Part shown: one piece after another, positions 25,535-32,986 of the stretch | Layout of the letters: every line of letters starts with the position of its first letter | How positions within the stretch are numbered: position 1 is the stretch's first letter | NCBI RefSeq assembly: GCF_003386205.1 | Contig: NZ_QRDY01000003.1 | Coordinates: forward strand, 124,001-188,000 | Source: Cohnella lupini | GTDB taxonomy: Bacteria; Bacillota; Bacilli; Paenibacillales; Paenibacillaceae | DNA: 64,000 nucleotides | Direction of reading: 5' to 3' | The notes under the pieces: generated by a model | What the model saw: only the letters and a program-made list of their open reading frames with translations | What the model was told of the DNA's origin: nothing | Databases searched by the model: none | Position numbers and translations under genes: made by a program

Positions 25535-26500
25535 ATGGTCATGGAAGTCGTGAAAATTTCCCCAAGAGGCTACTGCTACGGCGTGGTCGATGCTATGGTT
25601 CTGGCGCTGCAAACAGCGCGAAATCTGGATCTTCCTCGCCCCATCTATATATTAGGTATGATTGTTCATAATAGTCATGTAACGGAAGCGTTCAAAGAAG
25701 AAGGAATTATTACTTTGGACGGCAACGATCGCTTGGAAATTCTGGAGCAGATCGAACAAGGAACCGTCATTTTCACGGCGCACGGAGTTTCTCCGGAAGT
25801 TCGTCGAAGAGCTAAAGAGAAGGGCTTGACGCTGGTGGACGCTACTTGTCCGGACGTGACCAAAACCCACGACCTTATTCGCGAGAAAGTCGGAGAAGGC
25901 TACGAGGTCATCTACATCGGGAAAAAGAATCACCCCGAGCCCGAAGGAGCCATCGGAATTGCGCCGGGCCATGTCCATCTTATCGAGCGCGAAGGGGATA
26001 TCGCGAAATTGGAACTAACTTCCGATCGAGTAATCATAACGAATCAGACGACCATGTCCCAATGGGACATTCGACATCTTATGGCTTTGCTGCTATCCGC
26101 GTACCCGACCGCGGAAATCCACAACGAAATTTGCCTTGCGACCCAGGTTCGCCAAGAGGCGGTGGCCGATCAAGCGGGGGAAGCACAGTTATGCATCGTC
26201 GTCGGCGACCCGAGAAGCAATAATTCGAATCGATTGGCGCAAGTCTCTCAAGAAATCGCCGGCGTTCCGGCTTATCGCGTCGCGGACGTGTCGGAAATCG
26301 ATATCGAATGGCTCCGAGGATTGGAACGGGTGGCCGTTACGTCCGGAGCGTCGACACCGACCGCGTTAACGAAGGAAGTCATCGCTTACTTGGAACAATT
26401 CGATTCGAATAATCCGCTGACTTGGCCTTTAACCCGTACGGTCAATCCGAATAAACTGTTGCCTAACGTAAAAGTAAGGGCCGTGGAGTCTAACGCGTAA
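25535..26500 (+). CDS. ispH: 4-hydroxy-3-methylbut-2-enyl diphosphate reductase
   Basis: Last enzyme of the MEP isoprenoid pathway; reduces HMBPP to IPP and DMAPP using a 4Fe-4S cluster. The three cluster cysteines are in [22 protein letters not shown] and EICLATQVR. The active-site motifs TAHGVSP and VTSGASTPT are also present. 321 residues, usual length for the Bacillus-type protein. ATG 25535 or the in-frame ATG 25541 may be used; the ribosome site (AGTAGG) is moderate. It is flanked by a terminator upstream, so it has its own promoter. Confidence 0.96.
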   Translation: MVMEVVKISPRGYCYGVVDAMVLALQTARNLDLPRPIYILGMIVHNSHVTEAFKEEGIITLDGNDRLEILEQIEQGTVIFTAHGVSPEVRRRAKEKGLTLVDATCPDVTKTHDLIREKVGEGYEVIYIGKKNHPEPEGAIGIAPGHVHLIEREGDIAKLELTSDRVIITNQTTMSQWDIRHLMALLLSAYPTAEIHNEICLATQVRQEAVADQAGEAQLCIVVGDPRSNNSNRLAQVSQEIAGVPAYRVADVSEIDIEWLRGLERVAVTSGASTPTALTKEVIAYLEQFDSNNPLTWPLTRTVNPNKLLPNVKVRAVESNA

Positions 26501-26544
26501 TTGCGGTATTAGACGGCCGTGTCATCCAATGGAAGGAGCAACTC

Positions 26545-27042
26545 ATGCATCGACTTCGACTGTTACGCCGTTGGCTGAAATATAAGTATATGATGTTGAT
26601 TAGGGCAGAAGGCGGGGCTTCAATAGTCGCGATGGGTTTCGCGATCGGACTTGCGGTCGAGATGTTTACCTTACCGACATTAGGATTCGCGTTTATCCTT
26701 ATCTTCCCGTTATGTTATCTATTAAGGGGGAACCTTCCTGCCGCGCTTATCGGATTCGTCGTCGGCAAAGTCATCTATATCCCGATGATCTATCCGAACT
26801 CCAAAGTCGGGGGGTGGATTCTGCCGAAACATCTGAGCATTCATCTTCCCGTAGTACCGGAATGGTTCAACCATCTCCTGCTTACGAACTTAAAGTTGAT
26901 CGTCGGAGGTATGGTCGACGGGGCAATTCTCGGCTTGATCTTTTACTTTCCTATTAAGTACAGCTTGAATGCTTATAAGGCTAAGCGCAAGGACAAGAGG
27001 AAATTAAAGAACAAGGTCGAACCGAGATCGGCTATCGAATAG
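26545..27042 (+). CDS. DUF2062 family membrane protein
   Basis: A 165-residue protein with a short basic N-terminus and about three or four hydrophobic segments (roughly 25-45, 47-80, 108-140), and a very basic C-terminal tail (KAKRKDKRKLKNK). The arrangement and sequence around GASIVAMGFAIGLAVEMFTL fit DUF2062, a family of small inner-membrane proteins without established function. ATG after GGAAGGAGC. It lies 44 bases after ispH with no terminator between, so it probably shares the ispH transcript. Confidence 0.8.
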   Translation: MHRLRLLRRWLKYKYMMLIRAEGGASIVAMGFAIGLAVEMFTLPTLGFAFILIFPLCYLLRGNLPAALIGFVVGKVIYIPMIYPNSKVGGWILPKHLSIHLPVVPEWFNHLLLTNLKLIVGGMVDGAILGLIFYFPIKYSLNAYKAKRKDKRKLKNKVEPRSAIE

Positions 27043-27123
27043 GTAAGGGACGATGTACTTGAATATGGGCGAAAAAATGCGGAAATGCTCTCTATTAACT
27101 CAGCCGTATAGCGGTTTGCGGGG

Positions 27124-27152
27124 TTGACATGGAGCATTTTTTCATCTATATT
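27124..27152 (+). promoter_or_regulatory. Sigma-A promoter of aroF
   Basis: TTGACA (27124-27129), 17-base spacer, TATATT (27147-27152). Both hexamers are near consensus. Confidence 0.75.
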
Positions 27153-27168
27153 TACTTTAGTGCTTAAA

Positions 27169-27200
27169 AGCGTATAAGCGTTGAAGCGTATACGCGTTAA
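27169..27200 (+). repeat. Tandem 16-base repeat in the aroF leader
   Basis: AGCGTATAAGCGTTGA (27169-27184) is followed directly by AGCGTATACGCGTTAA (27185-27200), 14 of 16 identical. It lies between the expected transcription start and the aroF ribosome site, where a repressor could bind. Confidence 0.6.
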
Positions 27201-27222
27201 ACCAATCGGGAGCGTGGACACT

Positions 27223-28284
27223 ATGATCGTTATTACTTCCCCACATATCGCAGAAGAGCGAATTACGGAAATCGTCAATCATATCGAGCAATCTGGCGTA
27301 CAGGCGCACGTATCGCGCGGAACGGACCGTACGGTCATCGGAATCATCGGCAAAGCGGAGCCGACGCTCGCCGAGCATATCCGTTCCATGAGAGGCGTAG
27401 AGAACGTGATCAAGATATCCAAATCCTATAAGTTGGCCAGCCGCGATTTCCATCCGGACGACACGATCATTGAAGTGAAGGGCGTGAAGATCGGCGGAGA
27501 TAATCTGGTCGTTATGGGCGGTCCTTGCGCGGTGGAAACGCCGGAGCAAATCGACGAGATCGCGCGTCTAGTGAAAGCAGCGGGCGGGCAGGTATTGCGC
27601 GGAGGCGCGTTCAAGCCTAGAACCGGGCCATACAGCTTCCAAGGCATCGGCGTCGAAGGGCTTAAGTGGATGAAGGATGCGGGCGATAAATACGGCTTGC
27701 TGACGATCACCGAAGTCATGGCCCCCGAATTCGTCGACGTTTGCGCCGAATATGCTGATATCATGCAAGTCGGAACGCGGAACATGCAAAATTTCGATCT
27801 GCTTCGTAAGCTGGGCACGATTAAGAATCCGGTGTTATTGAAGCGCGGATTCAGCTCGACTTACGACGAGTGGTTGAATGCGGCGGAATACATCCTCGCG
27901 GGCGGTAATCCCAATGTTATGTTATGCGAACGCGGAATCCGCACGTTCGAGACTTACACGCGCAATACGTTCGATTTAGCGGCGATTCCGGTCATTCAGC
28001 AGCTGTCCCACCTTCCGGTAATCGCAGATCCGAGTCATGCGACGGGACGTCGCGAACTGGTAGAGACGATGACCAAGGCGTCGTTGGCTGCAGGAGCGAA
28101 CGGACTGATCATCGAAATGCATACGGATCCCGATAATTCGGCCACCGGAGACGGAGTGCAGTCGTTATTCCCTGATCAATTCGCAAACCTGCTTAAGGAA
28201 CTCGAACAGCTTGCTCCGCTATTAGGGAAGAAGTTCGATACGGAAAAAGCGCCAGCCGAAGCTTTCGCAACTTGGATTAAGTAA
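27223..28284 (+). CDS. aroF: 3-deoxy-7-phosphoheptulonate synthase, type I beta
   Basis: First enzyme of the shikimate pathway: condenses phosphoenolpyruvate with erythrose 4-phosphate. An N-terminal ferredoxin-like regulatory domain (about residues 1-65, MIVITSPHIAEERITEIV) precedes the TIM barrel with GGPCAVET, RGGAFKPRTGPYSFQG, LKRGFSSTYDEWLNAAEYI and IADPSHATG. The domain order resembles the Thermotoga-type enzyme, whose N-terminal domain mediates tyrosine feedback; it is not the chorismate mutase fusion of Bacillus subtilis. ATG 27223 follows GGGAG; a TTG at 27181 is less likely because it lies in a repeat. 353 residues. Confidence 0.95.
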   Translation: MIVITSPHIAEERITEIVNHIEQSGVQAHVSRGTDRTVIGIIGKAEPTLAEHIRSMRGVENVIKISKSYKLASRDFHPDDTIIEVKGVKIGGDNLVVMGGPCAVETPEQIDEIARLVKAAGGQVLRGGAFKPRTGPYSFQGIGVEGLKWMKDAGDKYGLLTITEVMAPEFVDVCAEYADIMQVGTRNMQNFDLLRKLGTIKNPVLLKRGFSSTYDEWLNAAEYILAGGNPNVMLCERGIRTFETYTRNTFDLAAIPVIQQLSHLPVIADPSHATGRRELVETMTKASLAAGANGLIIEMHTDPDNSATGDGVQSLFPDQFANLLKELEQLAPLLGKKFDTEKAPAEAFATWIK

Positions 28285-28294
28285 GGCGTTTGCG

Positions 28295-28325
28295 AAAAAG
28301 CTGCCTATTTCGGGCGGCTTTTTGT
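28295..28325 (+). terminator. Terminator of aroF
   Basis: AAAAAGCTGCC and GGCGGCTTTTT pair (one G-T) around TATTTCG, and the right arm ends in five T. Confidence 0.8.
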
Positions 28326-28575
28326 TGTTGCCGGGTTCCCTGTTTACCTTCGTTCGGAATCTGGCATCTCGGCTTTCTGAAGGAGCTAACGGCTCTTTAA
28401 ATTTTCTATTTCATTAAATTATGAATATGCGACAGACTATCGGAATGATGTTAGGTATGGAGGGGGAAATACGTAAGCGCTCACATGCAGAGAGGACAAT
28501 GGGGCGGAAGGCCGGAATCCGTGGCAGATAAAGCGATGGTAACGGATATAAGCAATTATGAAGTTTTCATGAAGT

Positions 28576-28592
28576 TGTGAGCAATGCTCACA
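28576..28592. promoter_or_regulatory. GlnR/TnrA-type operator upstream of glnA
   Basis: TGTGAGCAATGCTCACA fits TGTNA-N7-TNACA exactly and has two perfect 7-base arms (TGTGAGC/GCTCACA). It lies 28 bases upstream of the glnA -35 element, about 72 bases from the inferred start point. The rest of the 444-base gap 28285-28728 holds only the aroF terminator, this site and the glnA promoter; I saw no further gene. Confidence 0.65.
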
Positions 28593-28620
28593 CAAGCGCA
28601 AAAAATACCTTACATAAGTA

Positions 28621-28649
28621 TTGACGCTCTTATAGAGGAGTTTTATAAT
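28621..28649 (+). promoter_or_regulatory. Sigma-A promoter of glnA
   Basis: TTGACG (28621-28626), 17 bases, perfect TATAAT (28644-28649). The start codon of glnA is about 73 bases beyond the expected transcription start. Confidence 0.75.
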
Positions 28650-28728
28650 AACTTCATAAGTTCGGTGAAAACTTGAACAATCGATCGGTTTCACGCACTT
28701 AATGTTCGGAAATGGGGAGGAAATTCAA

Positions 28729-30153
28729 ATGTCAGCACAGCAAGTCTTGGATTTGATTAAGGAAAAGAGCATCGAGTTCGTAGATTTCCGTTTTATCGAC
28801 CTCGCAGGTCGCGCTCATCACATTACTTTACCAGCTACCGAAGTCGATGCGGAAACGTTCGTTAACGGGGTAGCATTCGACGGTTCCTCCATCCACGGCT
28901 TCCGTGGAATCGAAGAATCCGATATGGTTATGATGCCGGATACGAATTCGGTGTATGTTGATCCTTTCACAGCCCATTCGACTTTAATCGTCATTTGCAA
29001 CATCCATACGCCAGACGGTCAACGTTATGAGCGTGATCCCCGCTCTATTGCACACAAAGCGGAAGAGTTCCTTCAGAAGTCCGGCGTCGGTACGACTGCA
29101 TTCTTCGCCCCTGAATCCGAATTTTTCATCTTCGACGATGTACGTTACGAGTCCACTATGAATTCTTCTTCCTTCTTCGTTGATTCCGAAGAGGCGGCTT
29201 GGAACACGAACCGCAAAGAAGAAGGCGGAAACCTGGGCTTCAAAGTCGGCGTTAAAGGCGGATACGTACCTGTTGCTCCGGTAGACTCCCAACAAGACAT
29301 CCGTAGCGAAATGGTTCGCCTGATGCAAGAATCCGGTCTTCGTATTGAACGTCATCACCATGAAGTGGCTACCGCAGGTCAAGCGGAAATCAACTTCCGT
29401 TTCGACACGCTGACGACAACTGCAGATAACCTTATGAAATATAAATATATCGTGCACAACGTGGCTCGCCAATACGGCAAAGTCGCAACATTCATGCCTA
29501 AACCGCTTTTCGGCGATAACGGCAGCGGAATGCACGTTCACCAATCGATCTTCAACGACGGCGAACCTTTATTCTACGAAAAAGGCGGCTACGCTAACCT
29601 TAGCGAAATGGCGCTTCACTACATCGGCGGTATCTTGCACCATGCGCCAGCGCTTATCGCCCTTACTAACCCGTCTACAAACTCTTTCAAACGTTTGGTT
29701 CCTGGCTACGAAGCACCGGTTAACCTTGTTTACTCCAAAGGTAACCGCTCCGCTGCAGTCCGTATCCCGGTAGCAGCAGTAACGCCTAAAGGATGCCGCA
29801 TCGAGTTCCGTACGCCGGATTCCACGGCTAACCCTTACCTTGCATTCGCAGCGATGCTGATGGCGGGTCTGGACGGAATCAAACGCAAAATCGATCCTTC
29901 CGCTCTAGGTTATGGACCGTTCGATACGAACATCTATGAGCTTTCCGACGAGCAGAAGAAAGAAATCCGCAGCGTTCCAGGTACACTGGACGAAGCGCTT
30001 GACGCTCTGGAAGCCGATTCCGAATTCTTGACCGAAGGCGGAGTGTTCACGAAGGAATTCATCGAGAACTACGTAAACGTAAAACGCGGCGAAGCGAAAG
30101 CCGTTGCGATCCGTATTCATCCTTACGAGTATGGCCTCTACTTCGATTGTTAA
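28729..30153 (+). CDS. glnA: Glutamine synthetase, GSI-beta type
   Basis: ATP-dependent synthesis of glutamine from glutamate and ammonium; cytosolic dodecamer. Clear GSI motifs: VAFDGSSIHGF, FFAPESEFFIFD, metal- and glutamate-binding NGSGMHVHQSIF, NPSTNSFKRLVPGYEAP and RIEFRTPDSTANPYL. 474 residues (ATG 28729, GGGGAGG upstream) and an insertion region make it the beta type, as in Escherichia coli, rather than the 444-residue alpha type regulated through GlnR in Bacillus. The tyrosine adenylylated in enteric bacteria has an equivalent in NIYELS. Codon choice is strongly biased (CGT, GGT, GCT), as for highly expressed genes. A GlnR-type site lies upstream. Confidence 0.97.
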   Translation: MSAQQVLDLIKEKSIEFVDFRFIDLAGRAHHITLPATEVDAETFVNGVAFDGSSIHGFRGIEESDMVMMPDTNSVYVDPFTAHSTLIVICNIHTPDGQRYERDPRSIAHKAEEFLQKSGVGTTAFFAPESEFFIFDDVRYESTMNSSSFFVDSEEAAWNTNRKEEGGNLGFKVGVKGGYVPVAPVDSQQDIRSEMVRLMQESGLRIERHHHEVATAGQAEINFRFDTLTTTADNLMKYKYIVHNVARQYGKVATFMPKPLFGDNGSGMHVHQSIFNDGEPLFYEKGGYANLSEMALHYIGGILHHAPALIALTNPSTNSFKRLVPGYEAPVNLVYSKGNRSAAVRIPVAAVTPKGCRIEFRTPDSTANPYLAFAAMLMAGLDGIKRKIDPSALGYGPFDTNIYELSDEQKKEIRSVPGTLDEALDALEADSEFLTEGGVFTKEFIENYVNVKRGEAKAVAIRIHPYEYGLYFDC

Positions 30154-30167
30154 TCGAAGCTTGATTG

Positions 30168-30193
30168 AAAGCTCCCCATTCGGGGAGCTTTTT
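30168..30193 (+). terminator. Terminator of glnA
   Basis: AAAGCTCCCC and GGGGAGCTTT form a perfect 10-bp stem with a 4-base loop, followed by TT. Confidence 0.85.
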
Positions 30194-30367
30194 CATGTCT
30201 TCATACGCGTGATACTTAGGAAAAGACGAAAATTATACACATATGTCACCGCTTTCGTTCGTGTTTTCGCTATTGAATATCGAAATAAGGACAGTTAATG
30301 GTTGCTCTAAGGAGTAAAGCTTTGATATGATAACCCTATTATGAATTTAGGATAAGGTGGGAACAAC

Positions 30368-31456
30368 ATGGCTAACCGCGCTTATAATTTCAATGCGGGA
30401 CCGGCGGCACTTCCGCTCGAGGTACTGCAGAAAGCCCAGGAGCAATTCGTCGAATTCGACAATAGCGGAATGTCCTTGATGGAGATGTCCCATCGGGGAG
30501 CTATCTACGAGAAAGTCCACTTCGAAGCCGAAGCGCTGCTAAGGGAACTGCTGGCGATCCCGGATGGGTACAAGGTATTGTTCATTCAGGGCGGAGCAAG
30601 CACGCAATTCGCCATGATTCCCATGAACCTGCTTCCCAAGGGATCTACGGCCGCTTATGTCGCGACGGGCAGTTGGGCGACTAAAGCCATCCAGGAGGCT
30701 AAGCTGTTCGGAGAGACGTCGATAGCCGCATCTTCGGAAGCGGACTCCTATAAGCGTATTCCTTCCATCGTCGAATTGGCGTATAGTCCCGATGTAGCCT
30801 ATCTCCATATCACGTCGAACGAAACGATCGAAGGAACCCAATGGTCGGAATTTCCCGATACGGGCGAAGTTACGCTGATCGGCGATATGTCGAGCGATAT
30901 TCTATGCCGTCCGATCGACGTATCCAAGTTCGGCGTTATTTATGCCGGCGCGCAGAAGAACTTAGGGCCGTCGGGAGTTACCATCGTCATTATTCGCGAG
31001 GACCTGATCGTTAAACCTGCGGCTTCCGTACCGACTATGATGCGTTACGATACGCACGCGAAAGCGGACTCCTTATATAATACGCCGCCTACATTCGCTA
31101 TTTATATGATGAACGAAGTACTGAAATGGGTTAAAGCAAACGGCGGCGCGGCGGGAATGGAAGCACGGAACCGCGAGAAAGCCGGCTTTATCTACGATGT
31201 CATCGATAACAGCAATGGATTCTATCGCGGCTTCGCGGAAAAAGACAGCCGTTCGTTAATGAACGTTACGTTTACCCTTGCAAACGAAGAACTGGAGAAA
31301 CAATTCGTTAAGGAGTCGGAAGCTCAAGGCTTCGTCGGGTTGAAAGGTCATCGCAGCGTCGGAGGCCTCAGGGCATCGATTTACAACGCGGTACCACCGG
31401 AAAGCGTTCGCGCGTTGGCGAGCTTCATGAAAGAGTTCCATAGTCGCAATGCCTGA
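30368..31456 (+). CDS. serC: Phosphoserine aminotransferase
   Basis: Class V PLP aminotransferase converting 3-phosphohydroxypyruvate and glutamate to phosphoserine in serine synthesis (and acting in pyridoxal phosphate synthesis in some bacteria). NFNAGPAALPLEVL at the N-terminus, FIQGGASTQFAMIP for cofactor binding, the PLP lysine in FGVIYAGAQKNLGPSGVT, and GLKGHRSVGGLRASIYNA at the C-terminus are all diagnostic. 362 residues. AAGGTGGG ribosome site. Flanked by a terminator upstream and a long hairpin downstream, so monocistronic. Confidence 0.97.
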   Translation: MANRAYNFNAGPAALPLEVLQKAQEQFVEFDNSGMSLMEMSHRGAIYEKVHFEAEALLRELLAIPDGYKVLFIQGGASTQFAMIPMNLLPKGSTAAYVATGSWATKAIQEAKLFGETSIAASSEADSYKRIPSIVELAYSPDVAYLHITSNETIEGTQWSEFPDTGEVTLIGDMSSDILCRPIDVSKFGVIYAGAQKNLGPSGVTIVIIREDLIVKPAASVPTMMRYDTHAKADSLYNTPPTFAIYMMNEVLKWVKANGGAAGMEARNREKAGFIYDVIDNSNGFYRGFAEKDSRSLMNVTFTLANEELEKQFVKESEAQGFVGLKGHRSVGGLRASIYNAVPPESVRALASFMKEFHSRNA

Positions 31457-31473
31457 TCACGAAGAACCGAATA

Positions 31474-31524
31474 CGGCGCAGAGTAGGATTAGCGGTGAAG
31501 GGCCGTTAATCCTACTCTGCGCCG
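31474..31524 (+). terminator. Long perfect hairpin between serC and trmL
   Basis: An 18-bp perfect inverted repeat (CGGCGCAGAGTAGGATTA and its complement) with a 15-base loop. No T-run follows on either side, so it may act as an mRNA-stabilising or processing structure rather than a standard terminator. Confidence 0.6.
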
Positions 31525-31570
31525 ATTCGACTCTCATGATTCATGGTTATGAGTTTTAGGAGGACATGCA

Positions 31571-32035
31571 ATGGCGTTCCATATCGTGCTCGTCAATCCG
31601 GAGATTCCGGCAAATACGGGAAATATCGCTAGAACCTGCGCCGCGACCGGGACTCACCTGCACCTTGTCCGGCCGCTGGGCTTCTCGACGGACGACAAGA
31701 TTCTGAAGAGAGCGGGACTGGATTACTGGTATGCGGTTAACATCACCTACTACGATTCGTTCGAGGAGGTTGCCGAGGCGGCTAACTCGGATGCCAGATT
31801 TTTCTTCGCTAGCACGCGAGTTACGAAGAATTATACGGATTTTGAATTCCGCGACGGAGATTACTTCGTGTTCGGTAAAGAAACCGCAGGATTACCGCAG
31901 GCGTTGCTCGATGCTCATAAGGAAACGTGCATGAGGATTCCTATGACAGACAAAGTCAGGTCTCTAAATCTGGCTAATTCGGCTGCGATCCTCGTCTATG
32001 AAGCGCTTAGACAAAACGATTTCCCGTTGTCATAA
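31571..32035 (+). CDS. trmL: tRNA (cytidine(34)-2'-O)-methyltransferase
   Basis: SPOUT-class enzyme that methylates the wobble ribose of certain leucine tRNAs. 154 residues forming only the knotted catalytic domain: NPEIPANTGNIARTCAATG at the start, FGKETAGLP in the middle and RSLNLANSAAILVYEALRQ at the end, the last two being SAM-binding knot motifs. ATG 31571 with AGGAGG upstream (an ATG at 31565 is too close to it). No partner genes adjoin. Confidence 0.94.
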   Translation: MAFHIVLVNPEIPANTGNIARTCAATGTHLHLVRPLGFSTDDKILKRAGLDYWYAVNITYYDSFEEVAEAANSDARFFFASTRVTKNYTDFEFRDGDYFVFGKETAGLPQALLDAHKETCMRIPMTDKVRSLNLANSAAILVYEALRQNDFPLS

Positions 32036-32208
32036 ACTACACGATTCGACATAATAACCGATCTTATGAGTTTCCGTGTCGAAATATTGTATTATTTTAA
32101 GCAAATCGACATTAAAGCAGGGAATCCAACTTCGATATAGAACGGTATAGAGTGGCTAAAAGGTTTCGTGATAACTAGCTAGAATAGCGTATGAATGGAG
32201 GTACTGCA

Positions 32209-32451
32209 TTGAAACCTGCAGGCGTAGTCCGTAAAGTGGACCAACTTGGAAGAATTGTACTGCCTAAATCGTTGCGTAAACGATATCAAATGAACGAAGG
32301 GGACCCTGTAGAAATACTGGTCCAAGGCGATCATATCATCCTGGAACGTTATCGGCCTCGTTGCGTGTTCTGTTCTTCGATGGAAGGCGTCGGAGAGTTC
32401 AAGGAGCGCTATGTATGCGCATCTTGCGTTAAAGACATGCACGGACTGTAA
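32209..32451 (+). CDS. AbrB/SpoVT-family regulator with C-terminal Cys pairs
   Basis: DNA-binding swapped-hairpin protein. Residues 1-45 match AbrB (VRKVDQLGRIVLPKSLRKRY, then EGDPVEILVQGDHIILERYRP). The C-terminus is unusual: CVFC, about 16 residues, then CASC, a pattern that could hold zinc or form disulfides and replaces the usual AbrB C-terminal domain. TTG 32209 is chosen because GGAGGT lies 6 bases upstream and the protein then starts like Bacillus AbrB; 80 residues. In spore-formers such regulators govern the transition from growth to stationary phase. A strong terminator follows. Confidence 0.85.
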   Translation: MKPAGVVRKVDQLGRIVLPKSLRKRYQMNEGDPVEILVQGDHIILERYRPRCVFCSSMEGVGEFKERYVCASCVKDMHGL

Positions 32452-32468
32452 ACATAACTAACCGGCAC

Positions 32469-32502
32469 GAAAAAACCGTCCCAAGGGGGGACGGTTTTTT
32501 TT
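32469..32502 (+). terminator. Terminator of the AbrB-like gene
   Basis: AAAAAACCGTCCC and GGGACGGTTTTTT pair around a short loop with eight T in a row. Confidence 0.9.
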
Positions 32503-32518
32503 GCGCTCTTTTATAGAG

Positions 32519-32562
32519 AAAGCCGGATGTCTCTCCCGAAGGGAGGCTGCATCCGGCTTTTT
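32519..32562. terminator. Terminator hairpin facing the small membrane-protein gene
   Basis: AAGCCGGATG and CATCCGGCTT form a perfect stem enclosing a smaller CTCCC/GGGAG stem. T-rich on the plus-strand side, less so on the minus-strand side; it lies just beyond the stop of the minus-strand small gene and can stop that transcript. Confidence 0.65.
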
Positions 32563-32572
32563 AGAATCGTTC

Positions 32573-32725
32573 TTACAGTCCCTTAGTCTTGTCATCATTA
32601 TAAGAAGAAGTCAATATGGACACGATGAACAACACCAGAACTAGCATTACGATCCAGAACTTATTGGACATGCCCAGCAATTCGAAATGCTCTGCCGCAT
32701 TCGCAGCCGTTTCCGCAAGAAACAT
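32573..32725 (-). CDS. Small single-pass membrane protein (50 residues)
   Basis: Not recognised as a named family. The minus-strand frame has ATG at 32725-32723 with GGAGGTG about 8 bases upstream and stops at 32573. The product starts with an Ala-rich acidic segment, has one hydrophobic stretch (about residues 23-40, FWIVMLVLVLFIVSIL) and ends in a charged tail NDDKTKGL, so it probably sits in the membrane with one pass. A hairpin terminator follows. The gene is below usual length cut-offs, but its ribosome site, composition and terminator support it. Function unknown. Confidence 0.7.
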   Translation of the reverse strand: MFLAETAANAAEHFELLGMSNKFWIVMLVLVLFIVSILTSSYNDDKTKGL

Positions 32726-32894
32726 ATTCCACACCTCCACTTAACTTCCCTTATTATACCCAACCCCTGCCGAAAAGAAAACGCAAAATGTTGTGAACAA
32801 TCGAATATCCTTTGTGAGCAACTTCCGCGAATGGGAACGGTTATCCATGAAATAATACGTACAACGATTCAGAGCAACGACAATGAAAGCTCCG

Positions 32895-32924
32895 AACGAC
32901 CCTGCTCTTGCGGGGTCGTTTTTT
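32895..32924 (+). terminator. Terminator hairpin with no clear gene in front of it
   Basis: AACGACCC and GGGTCGTT form an 8-bp stem, followed by TTTT. On the plus strand the preceding 170 bases (32726-32894) hold no convincing gene, so it may end a small RNA or act as an attenuator for the gene starting at 32987. Confidence 0.55.
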
Positions 32925-32986
32925 AATATCGTTCGGCATATAAATGAAATCGAGGCCGAGATCGATCGTCAAGGGAGGGGATCGCC

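Noticed and set aside
27043-27222. T-box or riboswitch upstream of aroF
   Set aside because: No T-box sequence or antiterminator could be found; the region is explained by a promoter and tandem repeats.
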